A stretch of DNA of 64,000 nt from Karstenula rhodostoma CBS 690.94. Its lineage: Eukaryota; Ascomycota; Dothideomycetes; Pleosporales; Didymosphaeriaceae. The stretch covers positions 1 through 64,000 of the forward strand of contig MU001516.1 of NCBI GenBank assembly GCA_010093485.1, given 5' to 3'. Numbering within the stretch: the stretch's first letter is position 1; the number at the start of each line of letters is the position of its first letter. The notes under the pieces are model-generated. The model had not been told where the DNA came from and did no database searches. It saw only the letters and a list, made by a program, of their open reading frames with translations. Made by a program: the position numbers and the translations under genes. Of the stretch, positions 40,152-49,920 are shown in pieces.

Positions 40152-40443
40152 AACTACTACTACCCCTTATATATATATATCTATAAAAATATAGGGCTAG
40201 CTAGTATATACTAGATATCTAGGGTATATAATTATATATAAGTATATATAGGACTATACTAGCCACCTATATATACTAGTAAGATAAAAACTATTTATAA
40301 TATATATTAAAAAAAACTATTTATAAATATAATAAATTATATTAGAAAAATTAATACTAGAACTTATAGTTTCTTACCCACTACACCACCCCTCTATAAG
40401 GCTTATTATAAATATACTACTTAAGTCTATATATATTCTCCAT

Positions 40444-42141
40444 CTAGATAGGAGCGTGGCCTTTAAATGAGTCACGGTAATCTAAGCTATTATTCTGAGT
40501 TTCTAGATTATTCCAGTGCTCCCTCAGCCCATCTATATATTCTCTTTGTCCAATTTTCTGGAATAGGAGGCGTAGCTTAGGCTGCGGTTGCCAATTACCC
40601 ACCTTCCACCATATATTACGAACCGATTTGTCATGCTGTCTGGACCACGTAACACGATGTTCAGCTTCTGGAGCTGTATATGCTACTCCCCATGCTAGCT
40701 CTAGGCTCGCATGTTCTGTTGCGTCTTTCGAAACCGTCTTTGGATCCAGATCCGGATATTCGTCCTTGAATTCATCAACGTCGAGATTGATAGGTGTCCA
40801 GACCACAAAGTGACTTAAGAGAGGCATACGTGCTGCCGCCTTAGCGAACGCCTCCAGGAATTTCACTAAGCTGTAATCATGGGGAAAGACCCGCGTGTAA
40901 CGCATCGAAAACGCGTCGCCCGAGCCCCAGCTCACATACTCAGTCTCCTCGTCCTTATCGTTCGCGCGGTCTCGGTGTGTTTGTTTCAGAGGTGGGTAAT
41001 GCTCAGGTGTAATCTCGTAGCCTGTGGTGCCACTGGAATGGCCACCGAAGTACCATGATCCAGAGGGGTGGGAGTTGTTGAACATAATGTTCATTTTGCG
41101 CATATTCGGCCATACACACTCATCTTCACTGCCACCAGTAGGCCAGAATAGCGTCTCGTCAGCAACAACACGTAGATCCATCGTGCGAAGTTGATATGAT
41201 AAGCTCCTAAGGGCAGAGCTGAAAGGATCAAATAGGCCTGGCTTAACCAGATCAGGGAGAGCGAGGTGGTGATCAAATTCTTCCACCCATCTAAGTGGGT
41301 ATAGGAAGTTCAGCTGTATATAGCGAAGATGAGGAAGTGCCTCGTTGATGTTATGAAGTGCTTTCGCAAAGTCATGGCGAGAGTCCCTGCGGGGTCCTGC
41401 CCAATCTGAACAGCTTTCTCTCATGGCGTGCGAGTGGAAACTGCCGAGCCACTCTCTACCGCCGAGTCTGCAAACGAGTGTGTCGAGATTAAGACATTTG
41501 CGAGCGATGTCTAGGAGGATACGGTAATCGACATGACAGGAGAATGTCCCGCCCTCGTTGGGATACGAGATGTCATCAGCTGGTACTTCAAGCGTGAAAG
41601 CGCGCACACTCAATAGACGTGGAATTGTAGACGGTGACAGCAGGTGCACGCGCCAGCTCATGAACTTGCGGTGGTAGCATTCCCCAGCGCACAAATATCG
41701 TGTCGGTGTGTAAATCGTAAGATGTATATTTCCAGGACCATATTCTGCGCACACCTGACTCTCGAGCGTGCTAAGTATGCTGAAAAGTATATTTATCTGT
41801 TTCGTAAACTCCTCGTCCATGTTCTGTAGTACTTTTTCGGAATCCCGGCAGGGCTGATATAGGGCTTCGTCGGTCTCGTCGGTCTCGTCCTCGCTTTGAA
41901 TACCCGGAACCCACGTGTCGAAGAATATACTGCGTAGATACAGGAAGCGGTGACTGTTGTACGTCGCGAAGAACTTTTGTGTCGTAGCAAGGTCAGACGT
42001 AAGCCTTGCATTGCAGAATGCGCCAGAGTAACGTTCGGCAGCGTGCTGGAATTTGCGAGAGAGTAAAAGTGTAGCCTTGAGGTCCGTTAGGCTGAGAGAG
42101 CTACTGATTCTTTCAATCAGTTCTAGTGGTAAAGTGTCCAT
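40444..42141 (-). CDS. F-box domain protein
   Basis: A single uninterrupted frame encodes about 565 residues. The N-terminus carries a clear F-box (residues 1-37, MDTLPLELIERISSSLSLTD followed by L-K-A-T-L-L-L-S-R-K-F), the segment that binds Skp1 in SCF ubiquitin ligases. The rest is a large, leucine-containing region without a recognised substrate-binding repeat, as in many fungal F-box orphans. An acidic DETDETDE stretch lies at about residue 90. The frame stays open upstream to 42,216, but the F-box begins directly at ATG 42,139-42,141, which I take as the start. The first 75 bases of the longer frame would reach into the MITE. The stop codon coincides with the edge of the RIP isochore. 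The substrate is unknown. Confidence 0.8.
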   Translation of the reverse strand: MDTLPLELIERISSSLSLTDLKATLLLSRKFQHAAERYSGAFCNARLTSDLATTQKFFATYNSHRFLYLRSIFFDTWVPGIQSEDETDETDEALYQPCRDSEKVLQNMDEEFTKQINILFSILSTLESQVCAEYGPGNIHLTIYTPTRYLCAGECYHRKFMSWRVHLLSPSTIPRLLSVRAFTLEVPADDISYPNEGGTFSCHVDYRILLDIARKCLNLDTLVCRLGGREWLGSFHSHAMRESCSDWAGPRRDSRHDFAKALHNINEALPHLRYIQLNFLYPLRWVEEFDHHLALPDLVKPGLFDPFSSALRSLSYQLRTMDLRVVADETLFWPTGGSEDECVWPNMRKMNIMFNNSHPSGSWYFGGHSSGTTGYEITPEHYPPLKQTHRDRANDKDEETEYVSWGSGDAFSMRYTRVFPHDYSLVKFLEAFAKAAARMPLLSHFVVWTPINLDVDEFKDEYPDLDPKTVSKDATEHASLELAWGVAYTAPEAEHRVTWSRQHDKSVRNIWWKVGNWQPQPKLRLLFQKIGQREYIDGLREHWNNLETQNNSLDYRDSFKGHAPI

Positions 42142-42209
42142 GGTCGCTAGATTTTTTTGTTCCCTAACGGGCTTCCAAGCTCGGCACTTGAGGTAGCAGA
42201 GAGTTCTGG

Positions 42210-42666
42210 GATCCACGTCGCGGGCAGGCCTCTAAGTAATCGCGGGCAGGCCTATAACTAAATTAGGCTAAGTTTTATACAGGCTAAGGAGCTATTTTAG
42301 AATACTACTCTATAGGGTAAATTACTATAAGGTAAAGGTTTTTTTTAATAACTAAGCTATAGGTAATATATATTAATTAATATATAGATCCTTAGTATTA
42401 GTATTATTTTAGCTATATACATCACAGAGCTTTCTTATATAGCTATATTTTACCCTATTAAGTTAATTTTTACCTTATTAAGTTTTACCCTATTAAGTCC
42501 CTAGTAATAATATAGTAGCTCTACTATTAAGAAATACTATATATCTATAGTAATTTATACTATTATATAGTTTTTCTATATAGCTCCTTAGCCTATATAA
42601 AACTTAGCCTAATTTAGTTGCAGGCCTGCCCGCGATTACTTAGAGGCCTGCCCGCGACGTCGATCT
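42210..42666. mobile_element. Mutator-like MITE, 457 bp, with 10-bp target duplication
   Basis: Terminal inverted repeats of about 80-90 bp (42,210-42,293 and about 42,577-42,666) begin GATCCACGTCGCGGGCAGG on the left, with one mismatch to the right end. Each contains a tandem GCGGGCAGGCCT motif. The element is flanked by a perfect 10-bp direct repeat AGAGTTCTGG (42,200-42,209 and 42,667-42,676). Long terminal repeats with 9-11 bp duplications are characteristic of Mutator-like elements. The interior is AT-rich with no coding capacity, so it is non-autonomous. It lies about 70 bp upstream of the F-box start codon, within its probable promoter. Confidence 0.85.
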
Positions 42667-42676
42667 AGAGTTCTGG

Positions 42677-43610
42677 AGGGCAAGGAGACATTTAGTTTAG
42701 TGCAGGTGCACAGGCCCACGTAAAGTCGGTGCCAGGAATGGACTAGTACGGATGGGATCTTTGTGTTCCCTAGCGCCCTTTCTACGCCGCAACGTAAGCA
42801 TACATCGCCGTTCTAATACATGCAGTACTGTGCCACGCAATACTCACTGTGCAGCAGTCTGTCTCTTGATCGGAAACCGACAGTCCGACGCGCGGCTACC
42901 ACAAAGACGTTCCTGCTTGGCAAAGCGGCGATGTCGGCCACCAAAATCTATGGATGCCTAATCTGGAATACCGATAGAGTCGCAAATGAGCTTTTAGGGA
43001 ACACGGAGACCTAGATCGCTTATAATCATCAGACTATCGGGAATGGATACTCCCGAGGTCGGGCCTCGGATATCGATATGTATGTTTTCGTTAATCACGC
43101 CCACACACCTCCGTAATTACATGGTCATGCTGTGTAGTATGTGAGAATCCATACAGCTCCCCGAAGTTCAACATAGAACCCTGAGAATGGAGACAGTCCG
43201 ATCAGCTTTAAAGACATCTTCAAATCAGGATCCAAACACTCCTGAAGGTGAATTGAGGTGCGCACGCGCGACATAAGTCGTTGGTTTTAAACGTGAATAC
43301 GTAGACAAGTACCGTAATATGGAGGAAACTAGGGACATGGAAGTCTTGAGTTTACAGAGAATGGAGAAGATCATGATGTCGCAGGACAGTACACAGAATT
43401 CCCAAGAACGATGATTCTCTCCCGCAGCTATACGCGCCTCACAACGGTTCCCACTTGGCAGATTAAGCTGATGCGGAACTTTGCCGCAATTCCGCTTAAG
43501 ACGGTACTCCACCACAAGCTTACATCGCTCGGATTTTATACATGTATTGGCAACACCGGGAATACCTCCTATTACACGGGGTTAGTATAAGAACAACATC
43601 AAACTGACGA
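42677..43610. other. Intergenic stretch, no gene recognised
   Basis: GC-balanced sequence with only short, non-overlapping reading frames. No domain, tRNA or repeat was recognised. It may include decayed 5' parts of the pseudogene that follows. Confidence 0.5.
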
Positions 43611-45800
43611 GTGTACCGATGCAAACATCTTACAACGAACCGTTGCAATCTTCATCTTATTGCTCTCCTACACGGCCGCTCAAGCGTCCCCGTGGATTAT
43701 TCCGTCTTGTTTACTCAAATAATAACCGTCTCCATGCGAGCAGCTAGCTTTTTTATCCTTGCACAGCCGCAAGGGCTTTTGGTCCTAACTGGAGCAATGA
43801 ACCTCACCTGCTACTGTGAGAGTTCTTTGACAGTGTGGTCTGTCCACCAACGAGTTGAACTCCAAGCTACAGTTGGAGATTCCATCCCCGAAATATGTGG
43901 AAAAGCGCTCGATACCCCAAACAATCGCTCTTTTGGTCTCAAAGATGTTCCTGTTGTAATCAACATCCTGGGCTATGTGGTTGAACATAGTCAGACCTCG
44001 TGCGAAACGGCATTGCACGAGATTGTCTCCGATTGCTTCGGTAGACAAGGATGCATCGGAGGGAGTGTGAAAGGCCAAGGTCAACCTACGTATGAGGCTT
44101 ATTATCGCCCCGGGGCTTCAAACCCGTTTCAAGACGATCATTCCAACCTGGTGTCTCGAGGTAGAGGGACGGAAAAAACTAGGCGTCCGAGCCCACACAC
44201 TACCAGGCCCAAGAAGTCAAAGACTAAACCAAAAGACAAATCGAAGACCACCCCAAAGACCAAATCACACAATGGGAAGCCAAAACAGAGACAGAGGCGT
44301 CCCAAATCGAAGGTGGACGTTGAAACCCCCACAAAATCCGATAAAACAGTTGGGAAGCATACGAAAGCCCGAGCTTCCGCAAAGATTGTGCCCACCAAAA
44401 CATGTAAGCAGCTCTACCACCAGCAGCTCAGGGAAGCCAGTGTTATCAGACAGATTCCTAGAAGAGAATAACGAGACCTATCTCCTCTCGAGAAGCGAGC
44501 TAGTCATAAGAGCGCCGTCGCTTGTTCGGATGCAACTAAAGCTATGAGGAACGCAAAAGGTTTTGCTGCTGGGTCCAGCGTCAAACTGAGTGCTTTGGCT
44601 TATCCGGACAGAAAGGATATGGCTAGACTGGTAAGTGGACTCTATTGATTACCATGAAGACATTTGGTCGCAAACATTACGTTGTTCTATCAACACTGAC
44701 TCCGTGGAAATAGCGTCCATCAGCAAGGTACTTTGGATATACTAAGCCTGACGCCTGCACGAGTTTCGCATTCCGACAGCAGGGAATGTTACAAAATGAA
44801 CCAAACGTAAACCCGAAAGACTATCAGGTTGAGCACGTACTCGAGTGGCAGACAGTGACGGACTTTTTTACATGGGTAAGAGATAAAAAGAATCACCGGT
44901 TCCCTGACCCTACAGATCCGCAGAAGGATGTGGACTTTTGCAAATTCTGGAAGACAACTTGGACTGGAGCACACCCGCAGTCTTTCTCGCTGGTTCCTGG
45001 TGGTCCTGAAAGGACGGCTGTCGATCATTTGAAGTGGGGGTTCCCAGGCCTGGAGAACCGTGCGCACGAATTTGCATTTCTACACAAAACGCTCAGCAAG
45101 TGGAAGGCACAGGCACGTACTCTGTACACCAATGGACATAGTGTCAACCTAACGCTTTGCAGATGTGGGCTTACAAGTACGGTAACATGAAAGCTGGGAT
45201 ATTCGGTGATGACAATCTGCGCACCAAGATCGCAGGCAAAAGTACGACGCGACCAAAAAAACCCAGGCTTTGGATGATGCCAGATTAGCTTATCTGGATT
45301 TGAGGGCCCTTATGGGAGCACGAAAATACATGAGGAGCTCAAAGGTTGCCAAGGCACTTGCTAAAGAAGTGAAAGAAATGGAGAAAGTCATCAGAAGGAT
45401 CGATGAAGTTCTACCCGATCATGCTAGACCAGGCAGTGTTGCTTAAGTAAAACAAGATTTGGGCAAACGGTGGATGGAATATATGGACGAGCGATTCAGG
45501 ATCGCGCATGACAGAACAGCAACAGACATGGACCAGTACATCAAGCTAATGCACGCGACTTGGAAAAAAGTCAACAATGGCCAGAACAAGAGCCCAAGTC
45601 CTGGTGGTCGAGGGCGCAGCAACAGCAAAGGCAAAAGCAAGGCTCCCGTCAGACGTTCCGGGGGCCCCAGTAAAGGCGCCAGCAGGAGCTCCAGCACCAA
45701 TTCAGAAGATGCACAGATCGAGGCCTTCGTCCGACTGGTCAAACAGCTTGAAGCAGAGTGGAAAAGGGAAAAGAACATGAAATGGAGAAGACCTCGGTGA
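43611..45800 (+). pseudogene. Decayed gene resembling the C-terminal part of fungal GH18 chitinase / killer-toxin-like proteins
   Basis: One frame runs from 43,611 to 44,630, broken once by TAA at 44,469-44,471. A standard intron follows at 44,631-44,713 (GTAAGT...TAG), then a segment to about 45,116, a questionable intron to 45,162 (no GT donor in the right phase), a one-base deletion near 45,240, a second TAA at 45,444-45,446, and the end at 45,800. Both TAAs fit CAA-to-TAA changes. The product has a Cys-containing region, a Lys/Pro/Thr-rich linker (about 44,170-44,400), then a domain with YPDRKDMARL, ACTSF and YQVEHVLEWQTVTDFF, which resembles the C-terminal extension of fungal GH18 killer-toxin-type chitinases. 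No GH18 catalytic motif is present. A signal-peptide-like segment (43,630-43,710) lies in another frame without an ATG. The family assignment is from memory and moderate. Confidence 0.6.
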
Positions 45801-46033
45801 AGATACATCCGCGGCTCGTAAGGGACAGCTAATCAAGAGCTAGTCTCCAAGACTCTCATACCTAGACAATGCTATAACTTCTTTGCAAAGAGTCACGTCC
45901 GCCGACACCTGTGCCACAGGAGCTGCAGGGTCCAGTTAAGGACGAGCCACAACTGACTCCCTAATGCACATGAAACATAAAGTCATGAAATATGCTCAGC
46001 AACTAACGACTAATGCAAACAACCCATATCTTT

Positions 46034-49000
46034 TTACAAAACGAGCTTGAACGTAGCAACCTCAAACGCTCTGATACCAATCTTCGCGCCCTTCTTTCCA
46101 GCCACCTCCGTCATGACAATCTCCTTCTCGCCCTCTATATCGTCCTCGAGCGCATTGACCTTGACCACTTTTTTGACGTGCAAATTTCCCCAAGTGAGCA
46201 CGGCTTTGCTCTTTCCGCCCAGCGCATCGTAGATGCGAACGACGACGGACTGTCCTTTCTTGACAGGCAGCTCGCCGCGCGAGACGTCCTCGTCGTCTTC
46301 GCCACGTTTGATGGTGTCGAGGACGAGATTCGGCGCACCGTGGATCTGGAAGGAGTGCAACAGAGAGGGATTGGAGCTGGCCTTACGGCCCACGATGCGA
46401 AGTGGGTTGTTGAACTCGAAGGCCTTGCGGACGGTAGCTTCGTTCAGGGGCCCGGTGTGAGGGAAAATAGCGTAGCGGGTGCGATGGCGGCCCATGTCGG
46501 CGTGTGCATCTGGAGCCTTGGGTGCGCGGAGAAGCGACAGCCTCATGACGTTTCCTGCGGTTGCGAAACCGAATTTCGAGTCGTTGAGGATGGAGACACC
46601 GTATGTAGCTTCCGAGAGATCGGCCCATTTGTGGACACAGACCTCGAACTTTGCCATGTCCCAGGTTGTGTTATAGTGGGTTGGGCGGCGGACGATACCG
46701 AATTGTGTCTCGTAGCTGGCTTCCGTGTTGACAATATCGACTGGGAACTCCACCTTGAGGAACTTCATCGTTTCCTGCCATTCGATTTCTGCGTCGATCT
46801 CCACACTTGTTGGGGTGTCGCCGATCGCTGCAGGCAAAGATATGGTGGTCTTTATCCACGACTTATCCGATATCTTAGTTTCTACGTCGAGCGACACACG
46901 ATGGGGACCATCCTCTGAGATGACCACCTTAGATGGGGGCAACTCCTGGCGCGAGTCAAGATGGTAGACCTCCACGTCCCAAGCTTGCCAATACAACGGC
47001 TTATCGTCGAACAACACAAGTTGCGCCGCTTTTGCGCCCTTTGGAATGATTTCGCGATCGGCTTTGATATCGTACAGCGATGTGATGGCGCCGTTGGACA
47101 CCTCAACCACGAACTGGGAGTTGCGAAGCTCAAACACGTTTGGTCGGATCTCCTTGACCGATGAAGTGGCAGCGGAGTATGACGAGGCGAGAGGGCGAAC
47201 TTCCAAGGCGCTCAAACTACTTCCATGAGCGAGACCATACGTTGGAAGACCAGCAACCGGCGGAAGCGTCACAAGTTCTGTTCTTGTCCAAGGAAGAGTG
47301 TTCAAAGCAAAAAGTTCGCTGTCATGTTTGACGTCCTGATCGAAGCCAAGTTCCGACAGTGCATCCGAAAGTAACTTCTCACCAGTGGCAAACACTTTAG
47401 CATAGATCTGAGTCGGGTCAGCATGACTTGATACGACGCAAAGAGCGCGGCACTTACTTCATCCGAATCACGGTAGCACATCTCGATCGAGCTACCAGGC
47501 AGGCAATCATGGAACTGGCATAACAGGACGCCTTCCCACATGTCATCCAAGTCCTTCTTTGGGTACCTGTACGAGCTCTTCTTAACGAACGCATTTTGTA
47601 CTGTGGCAAGCGTTGCCAGATACTCAATATCTCTTAGCATGATCTCAGACTTTCGGTTATTGCGCTTGTTGTTCGCTTGCGTAGTGTATGTTCCACGATG
47701 TAGCTCAAAGTAGAGCTCGCCGTACCAGGTTACGAGTTGGTGACCCTTCTCGACCCTTTTCTCGAGCTTGTCGAACCAATCATCAGCGGAGTCGCCAAGT
47801 TTGACGCGTGGCAAGCGACCACCCTTGTTATCACTCATTCCGCGGCATCGTCGAAGTCTTTCGAGCATTTCCCAGGTGGGGCCACCTCCTCCATCCCCCT
47901 TGCCAAAAACGAGGAGCGAAGTGTTGTCTCGGTCAAGAGACTTGTGCTGTGTGACACTCCTCTTAACATCGCCAAAGTGTGCTTCAGCAGTGTAAGTCTC
48001 GCAGGGCGGCATGTGACAAAGGACCTGGCTGTTATCGAGAGCTACCCAGTTGAATGTGGTATGCGGGAAGTTGTTGATGTTGTTCCAGCTGAGCTTCTGT
48101 GTCAAGAATCGCGTCATACCAGAAATGCGACAGATCTGAGGAAGCTGCGTAGAGTAACCGAACGTATCCGGGAGCCAGAAGGTCTTGCATCGCTGTCCGA
48201 AACGACTCTCGAAGTACCGTTGGCCGTAGAGGAACTGCCTGATCAAAGACTCTCCACCCGGGAGGTTGGTATCATGCTCTACCCAGCTCCCTCCAATGGG
48301 CTGGAAAGAGCCCTCCTTGACCTTCTTCTTAACGCGGTCGAAGGTCGACGGGTATAGTTGCTCCAGCCACTTGTACTGCTGAGCCTGTGAACAGACGAAA
48401 CGTAGCTCGGGATATCGATCAATGAGGTCGCATTGGTTCGACCAGGAGCGGGCGACCTTGCGCTTGGTCTCGGCGAAGGGCCACAGCCAGCATGTATCAA
48501 TGTGGCAATAGCCGATGCCGGTAACAAGAGCTTCATTGTCGGTCTCGTAGACTTTGTGCGAGTCGACATCGCCGAGATACTCGCGCGCGATCTTGCGGCC
48601 TTCGAGTATGCTCTCCTGGCTTCCACCACCGGCAATGAAAGCATTTATGATGCGATTGCAGACCTGCTGCGCCTCGTGCTTTTCGACCGAGTCATCTGGG
48701 AACTCCCTCGCTGCATCGCCCAGCTCCCAGAAGTCGTAGCGCAGAGCTCGTGCTTCCAGGTTGATGGCTTGAATCTCGACTACGTTCAGACGGAAGGACC
48801 TGTTTGGGTCTGGCGGCTGGATGGAGCCGCCGTTGCCATTGCCGAACATGCCGTTGCAGGCAACCTCGACGTAGAAGGTATGCTCCTTGCCGTCCCTAAA
48901 TGCGTCGGGAAGGATCCATTCGGTGCGCTCGCCGCCGCCGGTGAGGCCGTGAACGACGTCACCGTGTTCGGTCCATATCATGCCCTCGCAGTCGGCGTCC

Positions 49001-49427
49001 CATTTGAACTCGAGGTGCTCGTACTCCAAGAATTCTTTGGGGACGGTGAGCTGGATCTTGACCCAGTGCGTCGACCAGCCGGGGCCGAACCAATGGCCGG
49101 GGACGATTGGTTTGAAGTCGTGCGAGACGGCGTCGCTGAAGGCCGGGCGCGCGAGGTTGGGCGGAGAGTAGACGGACAGCTTGAACGGGCCCGGGTTCGC
49201 GCCGACTTTAGCATACACGATCTTGCTGCATCGCGTCAGTGCGAAGGGACGTGGAATTGGGAAGCAGAAGCACCGTACGGCAAGAGGCCCTGACCGTAGT
49301 ACTGCCCGCCGTCGGTGAACTGGCCCAGGCGGTCGCGGTAGATGCGGTCGATGTGCTTGCCCACGGGACCAGCCGCGAGCGTGGGGTAGTCGGAAGACAC
49401 GGGGACGACGCGCTGTTGGCCGCCCAT
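46034..49427 (-). CDS. AMS1: Vacuolar alpha-mannosidase (GH38)
   Basis: Three exons (49,279-49,427; 47,458-49,225; 46,034-47,407) encode about 1,096 residues, matching the 1,083 of yeast Ams1. Introns are 53 and 50 bp; the first uses GTACGG and the second GTAAGT. The enzyme removes alpha-mannose from free oligosaccharides in the vacuole. The N-terminal GPVGKHIDRIYRDRL is typical of Ams1. The GH38 zinc/active-site motif is HIDTCWLWPF (about residues 291-300), with Cys where I expect Ala. The nucleophile Asp is in FWLPDTFGYS (about D403), and a further zinc-site His is in CQFHDCLPGSS. The beta-sandwich C-terminal half is complete. There is no signal peptide, consistent with delivery by the Cvt/autophagy route. 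The start ATG follows a (GTGCAG)n leader repeat. Confidence 0.93.
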
Positions 49428-49460
49428 GATGAAGTGTTACAAGGTGGCGTGCGTGTTGAG

Positions 49461-49493
49461 GTGCAGGTGCAGGTGCAGGTGCAGGTGCAGGTG
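49461..49493 (-). repeat. Hexanucleotide repeat in the AMS1 5' leader
   Basis: Five GTGCAG units plus GTG on the plus strand (CACCTG repeats in the mRNA sense) lie 34 bases upstream of the AMS1 start codon. A related degenerate repeat precedes the SEC9 start. Confidence 0.8.
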
Positions 49494-49920
49494 GAGCTGG
49501 AGCGGGAGCAAGCTGGAGCTCCGGGCCCTTGCATGAGCTGCCTATCTATTATACACCAAGTAAGCTGGGGCCCCGCATAGGCTGCCGGCCCTAGTAGCTA
49601 GTAGCCCACCTGACCTGGCCACCCGCCCACCATTGTGATTGCAATTCATTCGTCCACGCGCAATTGCCCTCGACCGACTGACAGATGCGCATCGTCTCGG
49701 TCACGGTGATTTGTTTTGCATTCTCCACAGAACATGGCGCTTCTGTCTGCTCTGTACCAGGGCAATCCATTCTCTATACAAGGTACTCCAATCCACGAGC
49801 ATGTGGAGACCATCCAACGCCGGACCGAATTTATCAACACTGCAAGGAAATTGATCAACACTGTAAAACATCCCAATCCAACCCTCTAGGCGTCCAAGAT
49901 ACCGAGTGCCGTGCTCGATT
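49494..49920. other. Intergenic region between AMS1 start and SEC9 stop
   Basis: About 430 bp hold the AMS1 promoter side and the SEC9 3' side. No further gene or repeat was seen. Confidence 0.6.

Larger units (their letters stand above)
1..40443. other. AT-rich, RIP-degraded repeat isochore without genes
   Basis: This block is made almost entirely of A and T with scattered single C or G. By eye CA and TG dinucleotides are nearly absent while TA is dominant, which is the footprint of repeat-induced point mutation (CpA to TpA on both strands). ATG therefore almost never occurs and no convincing intact open reading frame is present. The content is nested dead transposable elements, described separately. 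Stretches I could not assign to a family include about 1-1,465, 3,411-3,870, 5,190-6,180, 12,900-13,450, 15,753-17,170 and 31,960-35,330. Some of these still show frame-like runs broken by TAG and TAA, so they are probably more RIP-mutated transposon coding sequence. The block ends sharply at the stop codon of the F-box gene. Confidence 0.93.

Noticed and set aside
1..40443. tRNA, rRNA or mitochondrial DNA as an explanation of the AT-rich block
   Set aside because: No structured RNA was seen. Readable gypsy and Helitron domains with stops at Gln/Trp codons and nested repeats show a RIP-mutated nuclear transposon block.
42210..42666. Extension of the F-box protein into the MITE (frame open to 42,216)
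   Set aside because: The upstream codon at 42,216 is GTG, and the F-box starts immediately at the ATG at 42,141.
43225..43515. Minus-strand frame of 96 codons
   Set aside because: No domain, no signal peptide, no supporting context.
48433..49293. Plus-strand frame of about 286 codons opposite AMS1
   Set aside because: Antisense shadow of the conserved alpha-mannosidase coding sequence.
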